Origin: Amphritea sp.
Lineage (GTDB): Bacteria > Pseudomonadota > Gammaproteobacteria > Pseudomonadales > Balneatricaceae
Direction: 5' to 3'
DNA: 50,876 bases
Assembly (NCBI GenBank): GCA_025800245.1
Contig: JAOXSA010000074.1
Coordinates: forward strand, 1 to 50,876
Below, piece after piece: positions 1 through 7,380 of this stretch (position 1 is its first letter; every line of letters begins with the position of its first letter). The notes under the pieces are model-generated. The model was not told the origin of the DNA. It ran no database searches and saw only the letters and a program-made list of their open reading frames with translations. A program made the position numbers and the translations under genes.

Positions 1-156
1 GACTACAGTGTGGACCACTCATGATAGATTTGATGATAATAAGCAAGAGGATGCACCATTGGGGACAGTTTCAGGTTGAGAAATGCTGTAGTCATCTAGA
101 GCTTGCTGTTCCACGGATGCCATGCCTGCCTCCCAGATTGCCGAAGACGTGATTTT

Positions 157-261
157 GGGTTCACCGATGATCAGGTACTGCGCTTCACCCTGAAAGTACA
201 ACCGAACCCCAATCAACCGGCTTACGATATTAACTTCGAGCAGCGCTTTTACGTCGACTAA
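157..261 (+). pseudogene. 3' remnant of a DUF4426 gene
   Basis: The plus-strand frame ending in TAA at 259-261 encodes a tail (GFTDDQVLRFTLKVQ, ending QRFYVD) that looks like the C-terminus of DUF4426 proteins. These small exported proteins usually precede rdgB in pseudomonads and oceanospirilla (order metX-metW-DUF4426-rdgB-hemW). Going left, the match ends near 150-157, and the same frame soon meets a stop (TAG near 94). About 110 family residues and the start are therefore missing. The left 150 bases instead hold an open frame on the minus strand that I do not recognise. Either a rearrangement or insertion has cut the gene, or the window edge is a misjoin. The function of DUF4426 is unknown. 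Confidence 0.5.
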
Positions 262-298
262 GCCCTGTTGATTAAGTCTTATTAGGAACACAACAAAG

Positions 299-898
299 AT
301 GAGCCGTCAGATCGTGCTGGCCAGTGGAAACAAAGGCAAACTGAAAGAGTTGAACCAGATTCTCGGTGAACTGGGTGTGGATGTCCTGCCACAATCCGAA
401 TTTCAGGTCCCTGATGCCGATGAAACCGGCCTGAGCTTTGTGGAAAATGCCATTCTTAAAGCCCGTCATGCTTGCCAGCTTACCGGCTTGCCAGCACTGG
501 CAGACGATTCGGGTCTGGAGGTGGATGCTCTGAACGGCGCACCGGGTATCTACTCAGCCCGCTTTGCCGGAGCTGGCGCAACTGACGCCGATAATAACCA
601 GAAACTGCTGCAACAGCTGGAGGGTAAACCGGCCGCTGAGCGCAGTGCACGGTTCCGCTGTGTGCTGGTGTTTATGCGCCATGCTGAAGATCCCACCCCG
701 CTGATCTGTCAGGGTAGCTGGGAAGGCCAGATTCTGGAGCAGCCCAGCGGCGACAACGGCTTCGGCTACGACCCACTGTTTCTGGTACCAGAACTGAACA
801 AAGCGTCTGCTGAACTGGCACCGGAGCAGAAAAACCAGCTCAGCCACCGGGGCAAAGCCGTGGCTGATTTTAAACAAAAGATTCAGGCCTACCTCTGA
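299..898 (+). CDS. rdgB: RdgB/HAM1 family dITP/XTP pyrophosphatase
   Basis: A house-cleaning nucleotidase that hydrolyses non-canonical purine triphosphates (dITP, XTP, ITP) to monophosphate and pyrophosphate in the cytoplasm, keeping deaminated purines out of DNA and RNA. The 199-residue protein is full length. Visible family motifs are the N-terminal [11 protein letters not shown] nucleotide-binding loop (residues 8-18), the [12 protein letters not shown] active-site segment (acidic pair at residues 69-70), GYDPLF and the C-terminal SHRGKA. The ATG at 299 follows a weak AGGA about 10 bases upstream. The stop lies 2 bases before hemW, so the two are very likely co-transcribed and translationally coupled, as in many gammaproteobacteria. 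Identification is secure. Confidence 0.96.
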   Translation: MSRQIVLASGNKGKLKELNQILGELGVDVLPQSEFQVPDADETGLSFVENAILKARHACQLTGLPALADDSGLEVDALNGAPGIYSARFAGAGATDADNNQKLLQQLEGKPAAERSARFRCVLVFMRHAEDPTPLICQGSWEGQILEQPSGDNGFGYDPLFLVPELNKASAELAPEQKNQLSHRGKAVADFKQKIQAYL

Positions 899-900
899 TA

Positions 901-2073
901 ATGAGCGCGCCATATCCGGCGGCACCACAGGCCACCCTGGAGCTGCCGCCGCTTTCTCTCTACATTCATATTCCCTGGTGTGTTCGCAAGTGCCCTTATT
1001 GCGATTTCAATTCCCACGCGGTTAAAGATGACCTGCCGCAGCAGCGTTATATCGATGCGCTGCTAAGGGATCTGGAACAGGAACTGCCCGGCGTTCAGGG
1101 CCGCACCATCGAAACCATCTTTATCGGCGGCGGCACACCCAGCCTGTTTGACGCTGAGGGTATTGATCAGATTCTCAAAGGTGTGGCCGCTCTGACGCCG
1201 CTGGCGGCTGATGCAGAGATCACAATGGAAGCTAACCCTGGCACCTTTGAGCAGGAGCGCTTCGCAGGCTTTATGGCCGCGGGTGTTAATCGCCTGTCGA
1301 TCGGCATCCAGAGTTTTCATGATCAGCATCTGCAGGCGCTGGGAAGGATCCACAGCCGGGATAACGCCATTCACGCTGTAGAAAAAGCCCGTAAGATCGG
1401 GTTTAAGCGCATCAATCTGGATCTGATGCACGGTCTGCCGGATCAGACACCGGCACAGGCACTCGCGGATCTACAACAGGCGATCGACCTGCAGCCCCAG
1501 CATATCTCCTGGTATCAGCTCACCATTGAGCCGAATACCGAATTCTACAGCCGACCGCCTGAACTGCCAGAGGACGAATCCCTGTGGGCGATTCAGGAGC
1601 AAGGACAAGCCCTGCTGGCCAGCGCCGGTTTTCAACAATACGAGATCTCCGCCTACAGTCAGCCCGGTGAGCAAGCGCGCCATAATCTGAATTATTGGCA
1701 GTTTGGCGACTACATCGGAATCGGTGCAGGAGCTCACGGCAAACTAACTTATCTACAGCAGGAAAGGATCAGTCGGCGCTGGAAACAACGCCAGCCAAAA
1801 GCCTATATGGATGCCCTCAATCCGGTCTCCGGAGAGCAGCCGATTGAAACCGCAGAACGCCCTTTCGAGTTTATGATGAACGCCCTGCGTCTACTGGAAG
1901 GCGTGCCTGCCGGGCTATACAGCCAACGCACCGGTCTGCCTGTCAGTCAGATTCAAAGTCAACTGGACGCTATGCGTCGCAAAGGCTTACTGGTTGACGA
2001 TAGCGCTCGCCTGGCGCCGACACCGCAGGGGCACCTGTTCCTCAACGATCTGCTGGAACAATTTCTCGACTGA
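901..2073 (+). CDS. hemW: Radical SAM heme chaperone HemW
   Basis: HemW binds heme and a 4Fe-4S cluster and delivers heme to membrane respiratory proteins; it was long mis-annotated as oxygen-independent coproporphyrinogen oxidase. The 390-residue protein has the radical-SAM signature CVRKCPYC (Cys27, Cys31, Cys34), the glycine-rich FIGGGTPS loop that binds S-adenosylmethionine, and the HemW-type NYWQFGDYIGIGAGAHG segment. The C-terminal helical domain includes RPFEFMMNALRL. True HemN has a longer N-terminal region, which is absent here. The ATG starts 2 bases after the rdgB stop, with no strong ribosome site of its own, which fits translational coupling. Start and product are clear. Confidence 0.95.
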   Translation: MSAPYPAAPQATLELPPLSLYIHIPWCVRKCPYCDFNSHAVKDDLPQQRYIDALLRDLEQELPGVQGRTIETIFIGGGTPSLFDAEGIDQILKGVAALTPLAADAEITMEANPGTFEQERFAGFMAAGVNRLSIGIQSFHDQHLQALGRIHSRDNAIHAVEKARKIGFKRINLDLMHGLPDQTPAQALADLQQAIDLQPQHISWYQLTIEPNTEFYSRPPELPEDESLWAIQEQGQALLASAGFQQYEISAYSQPGEQARHNLNYWQFGDYIGIGAGAHGKLTYLQQERISRRWKQRQPKAYMDALNPVSGEQPIETAERPFEFMMNALRLLEGVPAGLYSQRTGLPVSQIQSQLDAMRRKGLLVDDSARLAPTPQGHLFLNDLLEQFLD

Positions 2074-2166
2074 ATCCCTGTCACTCACAAACACAAGAAA
2101 CGGGTGGTTTGAACCATACAGGCAGGCGACACTGTAGTCATATTTCTTTAAGTGTCCGGAGTAAAA

Positions 2167-3060
2167 ATGGGATTACACAGTTTCCTGCGCCTGCTGCTAC
2201 TGGCTGCCCTCTGGGGCGGTTCGTTTCTGTTTATGCGGGTTGCTGCACCGGTCATCGGTCCGGCCATCCTGATTGAGTTTCGCTTACTACTGGCGGCCCT
2301 GTTCCTGCTGGCTGCCGGCTGGTATCTGAAGAAAAACCTCAATCTGCTACAGCACTGGAAGCACTTTGCCATGCTCGGCTGGTTTAATACCGCGCTACCT
2401 TTCCTGCTGATCGCCTTTGCCGCACAGACCCTGTCCGCTTCATTGCTCTCGATAATGAACGCCACGGCACCGATCTGGGGAACCCTGCTGATCGCTCTGC
2501 GTCTGCGGCAGAAGATACAATTTAAAACCCTGCTTGGCCTGGCCATCGGTATCACCGGCGTCATGCTACTGGTCGGATTTGATCAGACCATGCTCAATGA
2601 AGGTGCTGATATTGCGGTCGCTGCGGCTCTCACTGCCGCGTTCTGCTATGGTATCGCCAGCTGTTATGCGCAGGGGAAAACGACGGTGGAGCCGTTCGCC
2701 AATGCCCACGGCAGTATGTGGCTGGCAACTCTGTTGCTGATTCCGGTACAACCCTTTTTCCCGGCGCAAAGCAGCACTGACCCGCTGATTATCGGTTCAG
2801 TCATTCTGCTCGGGGTATTCTCCACCGGCGTGGCTTATCTGCTTTATTTCCGTCTGATTGCCGAAGTTGGCGCAGCTTCAGCACTGACCGTAACTTATCT
2901 GATTCCGGTGTTCGGGGTCTTCTGGGGCTGGCTGTTCCTGGATGAAGCGATTGGCTGGCATACCGTGGCTGGCACCGCTATTGTACTCACAGGCACCGCC
3001 ATGGTGACCGGCTTTAAGCTATCCACACTGCGCAGGAAAAGAGAGAAGGCCCATGTCTGA
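2167..3060 (+). CDS. EamA/DMT-superfamily transporter
   Basis: An inner-membrane transporter of the drug/metabolite superfamily, with about ten hydrophobic helices arranged as two EamA repeats. An early LWGGSFLFMRVAAP segment is typical of family helix 1, and a second-repeat YLIPVFGVFWGWLFLDE segment is typical of the last helices. The frame can open at GTG 2152, but GGAG at 2158-2161 sits 5 bases before ATG 2167, so I chose that ATG (297 residues). The next gene overlaps its end by 8 bases and a third overlaps in turn. This makes a three-gene unit: exporter, AraC-methyltransferase and AraC regulator. The substrate cannot be read from sequence; relatives export amino acids or metabolites. Confidence 0.85.
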   Translation: MGLHSFLRLLLLAALWGGSFLFMRVAAPVIGPAILIEFRLLLAALFLLAAGWYLKKNLNLLQHWKHFAMLGWFNTALPFLLIAFAAQTLSASLLSIMNATAPIWGTLLIALRLRQKIQFKTLLGLAIGITGVMLLVGFDQTMLNEGADIAVAAALTAAFCYGIASCYAQGKTTVEPFANAHGSMWLATLLLIPVQPFFPAQSSTDPLIIGSVILLGVFSTGVAYLLYFRLIAEVGAASALTVTYLIPVFGVFWGWLFLDEAIGWHTVAGTAIVLTGTAMVTGFKLSTLRRKREKAHV

Positions 3061-3907
3061 TCTGCAACTCCGACAACAGTACGATACGGTCGCCAATGCG
3101 ATTCGCTATATCCGCGAACACGCCCGACAGCAGCCGGAACTGAGGGATATTGCTGCCGCCGTGCATATGAGTGAGCACCATCTGCAAAAAGTATTCAGTG
3201 CCTGGGCCGGCATCTCACCGAAACGGTTTCTGCAATTTCTCACCAAAGAGCATGCCCGCGCAGCACTCAGAGCCTCGCAGGACAGCCTCAGTGCCGCACT
3301 GGATGCTGGTCTGTCCGGCACCGGCCGGTTGCACGACCTGATGATCACCTGCGAGGCTATGACCCCGGGTGAAATTCGTCAGTCGGGCAAAGGGGTAACG
3401 CTGTTTTATGGTACCGCTGAGTGCCCGTTCGGCCTGGCGCTGATCGGCTGGACGGAACGGGGCATCTGCGATCTGAGCTTTTTTCAGACCGATGAAGAGG
3501 CTGCGGCAAAGCAGGTGGAACTGTCACAACAATGGCCCCAGGCAAACCTGATTAAAGACCCGCAGGGCGCTGCAGAATATCTTGCCCGGATTTTTCCAGT
3601 CCAGCCAAGTCCGGGTAAGCTGCATCTGTTGTTGCGGGGCACTAATTTCCAGATCAAAGTCTGGGAAGCGCTGCTGGCGACTGAGCCTGGTCAGTTTGTG
3701 TCTTATTCACAACTGGCGCAGGCCGCAGGATCACCCAGAGCACAGCGGGCGGTTGGCAGTGCAGTCGCCGTCAATAACATCGGTTTTCTGATACCCTGTC
3801 ACCGGGTAATCCGCGAAAGCGGAGAGCTGGGAAATTATCGTTGGGGCGCTGAGCGCAAGCAGGCGATCCACACCTGGGAACAGGGGCTATGCCAACAGAC
3901 AATCTGA
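3053..3907 (+). CDS. AraC-HTH / methylated-DNA-cysteine methyltransferase (short Ada-like)
   Basis: A two-domain protein. Residues about 10-110 are an AraC-type helix-turn-helix (IREHARQQPELRDIAAAV, then MSEHHLQKVFSAWAGISPKRF). Residues about 115-280 are an O6-alkylguanine-DNA alkyltransferase with the suicide cysteine in PCHRV (Cys249) and the preceding AVGSAVAVNNIGFLIP segment. It would transfer alkyl groups from DNA to itself and may regulate transcription. Unlike E. coli Ada it lacks the N-terminal zinc/Cys domain that senses methylphosphotriesters. How its regulatory half is switched, if at all, is therefore unclear. It overlaps the transporter gene by 8 bases (ATG 3053 behind GAGAAGG) and the next regulator by 19 bases. 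Confidence 0.88.
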   Translation: MSDLQLRQQYDTVANAIRYIREHARQQPELRDIAAAVHMSEHHLQKVFSAWAGISPKRFLQFLTKEHARAALRASQDSLSAALDAGLSGTGRLHDLMITCEAMTPGEIRQSGKGVTLFYGTAECPFGLALIGWTERGICDLSFFQTDEEAAAKQVELSQQWPQANLIKDPQGAAEYLARIFPVQPSPGKLHLLLRGTNFQIKVWEALLATEPGQFVSYSQLAQAAGSPRAQRAVGSAVAVNNIGFLIPCHRVIRESGELGNYRWGAERKQAIHTWEQGLCQQTI

Positions 3908-4617
3908 CCTTAGACCTGCGCAGCTACAGCCGCTCAGCTGACAGCCACCAGCACGACTATCATCAACTGGTACTGCCCGTCAGCGGCGAGCTGGAGATGA
4001 CGGTTAATAATACCAGCGGTCTGGTCGGTTCAGCGCAGGCCTCAGTGATCGCCGCCGGTCATGATCACGCTTTTTCAGCCCCGGACGACAACTGTTTTGT
4101 GGTGGCCGATATCCCTGATCAACTGGCGCCGGAACTGGAAAAACTACCCGCCTTTATTGAACTGACACCCGCGCTGGCGCAATACGTCAGCTTTCTGCAT
4201 CTACAGCTGCAGCAACAACAGGCAGGCACCAGTCAGCGTCAGATGCTGCTGTTACTGCTGCAACTATTGCAGGAACAGTATGGCAAAGCGGTAACGCCGG
4301 ATCGTCGTATTGCGGCTGCGCAAAGCTACCTCGACCAGCACTTCAGCCAACCGGTGACCATCGCTCAGTTAGCCGCTATCGCCAATCTCAGTCCACGCCA
4401 CCTGAACACGCTGTTCCGCCAGTCGCTGGGCATGACACCGCAGCAATATCTACTGGAAAAACGGATGCAACAAGCCTGGCAGTTACTCAGTCAGACCGCC
4501 CTGACAATTCAACAGGTGGCAGAGCAGGTCGGCTATCAGAATCTTTCAGCATTCAGTGATCGCTTCCGCAAGCACTTTAACCACGCTCCCAGTTACTTCC
4601 GCCGATCCGGCAAATAA
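3889..4617 (+). CDS. AraC-family transcriptional regulator
   Basis: A 242-residue regulator. It has an N-terminal cupin-like sensing domain (residues about 10-110; SADSHQHDYHQLVLPVSGEL is typical of AraC-family effector domains with clustered histidines) and a C-terminal double helix-turn-helix. The latter includes TIAQLAAIANLSPRHLNTLF and the conserved second-helix segment QVGYQNLSAFSDRFRKHF near residues 215-232. The ATG lies inside the 3' end of the preceding gene (19-base overlap), so expression is probably coupled. It likely controls the linked exporter, but no operator is recognised. The ligand is unknown. Confidence 0.87.
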   Translation: MPTDNLTLDLRSYSRSADSHQHDYHQLVLPVSGELEMTVNNTSGLVGSAQASVIAAGHDHAFSAPDDNCFVVADIPDQLAPELEKLPAFIELTPALAQYVSFLHLQLQQQQAGTSQRQMLLLLLQLLQEQYGKAVTPDRRIAAAQSYLDQHFSQPVTIAQLAAIANLSPRHLNTLFRQSLGMTPQQYLLEKRMQQAWQLLSQTALTIQQVAEQVGYQNLSAFSDRFRKHFNHAPSYFRRSGK

Positions 4618-4704
4618 TTCCGCTGTTTCAGCAAACCGCCGCTGCATCAGCCCGTGTATGATCGGGGCTGAATGTTTCACAGTCTCACTGTTCGGGCTAT
4701 ATCT

Positions 4705-5589
4705 ATGACTTCATCCAGCCACTCACCGTTGCAAGCGACCCTGATCGGGTCAATATCGATCTTTCTATGGGGTACCCTGGCGCTGCTCACCACCCTGACA
4801 GAAGGCCGGATTCCGCCGTTTCAGCTGATGGCGATGACCTTCACGCTGGCGTTCCTGCTGATGAACCTGAACTGGTGGCGACGGGGACAACTGGGGCTGA
4901 AATACCTGCGCCAGCCGAAGCTGGCCTGGATTCTGGGAGTGGGTGGTTACTTCGGCTATCACTTCTGCTATTTCGCCGCCATGAGCCGGGCACCAGCGGT
5001 TGAAGTCAGCCTGCTGGCCTATCTGTGGCCGCTGTTGATCGTGCTGTTTGCGGGTCTGCTGCCGGGCGAAAAATCCCGTAAGCGCCATCTGGTGGGAGCC
5101 CTGCTGGCACTGTATGGCTGCTGGCTGCTGATCGGATCAGACAGTGACGGCTTCAATGCCGAGTATCTGGATGGCTATCTGCTGGCGCTCTGCTGTGCGT
5201 TGATCTGGTCCGGCTATTCGGTACTGAGCCGTCTGGTGAAACAGGTCACTACCGATGCCGTGGGCTGGTTCTGCGGCGTCACTGCACTGCTGGCGCTGAT
5301 CTGCCATCTGCTGTGGGAAACCACCGTATGGCCCGACAGCCCAACCCAGTGGATCGGCATCGTCGGACTCGGCATTGGCCCTGTGGGCATCGCCTTTTTT
5401 ACCTGGGACTACGGTATCAAGCACGGCAACCTGCAGCTGCTGGGCGTGATGGCCTACTCGGCCCCGCTGATCTCTGCGGTGCTGCTGGTTGTCGCCGGGC
5501 TGGCGACACCGGGCTGGGGATTATTTATTGCGTGTCTGGCGATTGTCTGTGGTTCACTGATTGCGGGTTGGCGCGCCCAGAGCAACTAG
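4705..5589 (+). CDS. EamA/DMT-superfamily transporter, YddG-like
   Basis: A second DMT-family exporter, distinct from the one at 2167. It has ten predicted hydrophobic helices, starting with ATLIGSISIFLWGTLALL and ending in a conserved GNLQLLGVMAYSAPLISA segment followed by a final helix. The layout resembles YddG-type exporters of aromatic amino acids and similar metabolites. The frame opens at ATG 4672, but ATG 4705 (MTSSSH) fits where family members begin; neither has a strong ribosome site, so the start is uncertain. The 3' end overlaps the convergent cation-transporter gene by 65 bases (5525-5589). Substrate is unproven. Confidence 0.82.
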   Translation: MTSSSHSPLQATLIGSISIFLWGTLALLTTLTEGRIPPFQLMAMTFTLAFLLMNLNWWRRGQLGLKYLRQPKLAWILGVGGYFGYHFCYFAAMSRAPAVEVSLLAYLWPLLIVLFAGLLPGEKSRKRHLVGALLALYGCWLLIGSDSDGFNAEYLDGYLLALCCALIWSGYSVLSRLVKQVTTDAVGWFCGVTALLALICHLLWETTVWPDSPTQWIGIVGLGIGPVGIAFFTWDYGIKHGNLQLLGVMAYSAPLISAVLLVVAGLATPGWGLFIACLAIVCGSLIAGWRAQSN

Positions 5590-6220
5590 CAGGCTGTTCC
5601 TGTAAGGACTCTGCCACCGTACGCTTCTCGCGCAGCGCCTGACGAATAATCTGCCAGGATGACGACAGAAACAGGCTGGCCATAATCAGTGCGGTTGCAA
5701 GATCAGGCCAGGGAGTACCGGAGTACCAGACCCCGGATGCTGCGAGCACCACAACCAGATTACCAATGGCATCATTACGACTGCAAAGCCAGACTGAACG
5801 GACATTAGCATCGCCATGGCGGTAACGCATCAGCAGCAGAACACTGGTCATATTGGCGGCAAAAGCAGCAACCGCAACACCACCCATCACCATCGCATTG
5901 GGGTCATTGAGCACAAAGATCCGGTAAATGGTGCTGCCCGAGACCCATAACGCCATCAGTAACAGACTGATACCTTTCAGTAACGCTGCATTGCTGCGGA
6001 TGGTCAGCGCTTTGCCGATCGCCCACAGACTGATACCGTAACTCAGCGTGTCGCCCAGAAAATCCAGGGCATCGGCTTGCAGTGCCTGCGACTGTGCTGC
6101 AATACCGGCGATCATCTCAACACCGAACATCACACCATTAATGGCAATAATGATCCACAGGATACGGATATAGGTGCCATCCAGCCCTGTGAACTCTGTT
6201 TTTCCGCAGCAACCTGCCAT
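5525..6220 (-). CDS. Cation diffusion facilitator family transporter (short form)
   Basis: A 231-residue inner-membrane protein with the CDF layout of about six helices (starting TYIRILWIIIAINGVMFGVE) and no C-terminal cytoplasmic metal-binding domain. CDF proteins export divalent metals by proton antiport. The metal-site positions are unusual: the helix-2 segment reads DALDFLGD, and the helix-5 segment reads SRNDAIGN, where zinc-specific members have HD in place of ND. The metal may therefore not be zinc. A Cys pair sits at the N-terminus (MAGCCG). It is divergent from the MerR regulator at 6308 and shares a MerR-type promoter with it. The last 65 bases overlap the convergent DMT gene. Confidence 0.85.
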   Translation of the reverse strand: MAGCCGKTEFTGLDGTYIRILWIIIAINGVMFGVEMIAGIAAQSQALQADALDFLGDTLSYGISLWAIGKALTIRSNAALLKGISLLLMALWVSGSTIYRIFVLNDPNAMVMGGVAVAAFAANMTSVLLLMRYRHGDANVRSVWLCSRNDAIGNLVVVLAASGVWYSGTPWPDLATALIMASLFLSSSWQIIRQALREKRTVAESLQEQPASCSGRANPQSVNHRQSPDTQ

Positions 6221-6255
6221 TCCTTGAACCTCTGTTTAGCTTCAGTGTCGTATCC

Positions 6256-6286
6256 ACTATAAGATCTATAGTGACTAGAGGTTCAA
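6256..6286 (-). promoter_or_regulatory. MerR-type promoter with 19-bp spacer for the CDF gene
   Basis: Read on the minus strand, a -35 TTGAAC (6281-6286) and a -10 TATAGT (6256-6261) are separated by 19 bases. This over-long spacer is the hallmark of MerR-activated promoters. It contains an imperfect dyad (CTCTAGT and ACTATAGA), the expected regulator site. The promoter points into the cation-transporter gene, and the MerR gene starts 22 bases beyond its other side. Metal-bound regulator would twist the DNA and activate transport. Confidence 0.72.
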
Positions 6287-6307
6287 GCCTGAAACAGGAT
6301 TTTTTTC

Positions 6308-6739
6308 ATGACTGAGACTAGCTATTCCATCGGCCAGCTATCAAAACTGACCGATTGCAAAGTACCAACCATCCGCTGGTATGAAGAACGGGGACTCCTG
6401 AGCGAGCCCGGTCGCAACGCCGGCAATCAGCGCCGTTACAACGACCAGCATCTGCAGCAACTGCGCTTTATCCGTCATGCCCGGGCATTAGGGTTTGATC
6501 TGCCCGCCATTCAGCAGCTGCAGCAACTCAGTAGCTGCTGCCTCAGCGATCATCTGGCCGCTGATGAGATCGCGCGTCAGCACCTGCACGAAGTACAGAC
6601 AAAAATCTCTCAGTTACAGGCGATGGAGGCAGAGCTGCAGCGGATGATCGACAGCTGTAATTACGATGAGGAGCACCAGTGTCGGGTGCTGGAGGTACTG
6701 GCAGATCACTCACTCTGTGGCAGTGAGCATGGGCAATAG
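6308..6739 (+). CDS. MerR-family metal-responsive regulator
   Basis: A 143-residue regulator with the MerR winged helix-turn-helix at the N-terminus (YSIGQLSKLTDCKVPTIRWY, then EERGLLSEP and the NQRRYND wing). A dimerisation helix follows (about residues 85-120). The C-terminal part carries several cysteines (CC near residue 78, then CNYDEEHQC and a last Cys near residue 137), plausible metal ligands. Its position opposite a CDF transporter, with a 19-bp-spacer promoter between, makes it the likely activator of that transporter in response to a metal ion. The metal identity is not determined. Its stop is 2 bases from the convergent response-regulator stop. Confidence 0.9.
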   Translation: MTETSYSIGQLSKLTDCKVPTIRWYEERGLLSEPGRNAGNQRRYNDQHLQQLRFIRHARALGFDLPAIQQLQQLSSCCLSDHLAADEIARQHLHEVQTKISQLQAMEAELQRMIDSCNYDEEHQCRVLEVLADHSLCGSEHGQ

Positions 6740-6741
6740 GA

Positions 6742-7365
6742 TCAGCCGTTATAACCCGGCACTAACCCCAGCGAAACCGCCATCTGAATCAGTTGCGGCA
6801 GAGACTGTGCGGCCATCTTTGCCATCATGTTTGCGCGGTGGCCTTCGACGGTTTTACGGTTGATGCCCAGCAGATCGGCAATCTCCTGATTAGCCAGCCC
6901 ATTCACGACCTGCTCAAATACCTGCCGCTCCCGCTTCGTCAGTGAATCATAGCGTGACTGCAGCTTATCCACCCGCGCTTGCCCGGCACGCTTGTGCAGA
7001 TCCTGTTCCAGCGCCTGCTGTACATGGTCCAGCAGTAGCTGATCATTGAACGGTTTTTCGATAAATGTTTTCGCGCCCTGGCTCATCGCGGTGACCGCCA
7101 TATCGACGTTGCCGTGGCCAGAGATCATGATCAGCGGAATATCGATACCGTACTCCGGTAGTTTTTTCTGAGCACTGATGCCGCTCAGCCCGGGCATCCG
7201 TACGTCCATCACCACACAGCCGCTGTCTCCCGGAGTGAAGGTATCCAGAAAATCCTGCGCCGTGGCAAACCCTGCGACCTGCAGGCCTACCGATTCCAGT
7301 AGCCACTGCAGTGATTCGCGGACATCGACGTCATCATCGACCACATAAACCGTTTGTTGCGTCAT
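6742..7365 (-). CDS. FixJ-family response regulator
   Basis: A 207-residue response regulator. The receiver domain (residues 5-120) has the acidic pocket in VVDDD, phospho-acceptor Asp54 (VVMDVRMPG) and the Lys in FIEKPF. A LuxR/GerE-type DNA-binding domain occupies residues about 140-205 (SLTKRERQVFEQVVNG, EIADLLGINRKTVEGHRANM). This is the FixJ/TtrR-like arrangement. The gene begins 15 bases after the stop of the PAS histidine kinase, its evident partner. It is the last gene of a minus-strand run that starts at the MaoC gene (11626), so it probably controls acyl-CoA or acid metabolism genes nearby. Confidence 0.93.
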   Translation of the reverse strand: MTQQTVYVVDDDVDVRESLQWLLESVGLQVAGFATAQDFLDTFTPGDSGCVVMDVRMPGLSGISAQKKLPEYGIDIPLIMISGHGNVDMAVTAMSQGAKTFIEKPFNDQLLLDHVQQALEQDLHKRAGQARVDKLQSRYDSLTKRERQVFEQVVNGLANQEIADLLGINRKTVEGHRANMMAKMAAQSLPQLIQMAVSLGLVPGYNG

Positions 7366-7380
7366 GGTGTTACTGGATTC

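Noticed and set aside
19-291. 90-residue minus-strand frame at the left edge
   Set aside because: Its first half is antisense to the DUF4426 remnant and its second half matches no family I recognise; I list the region only as a synteny break.
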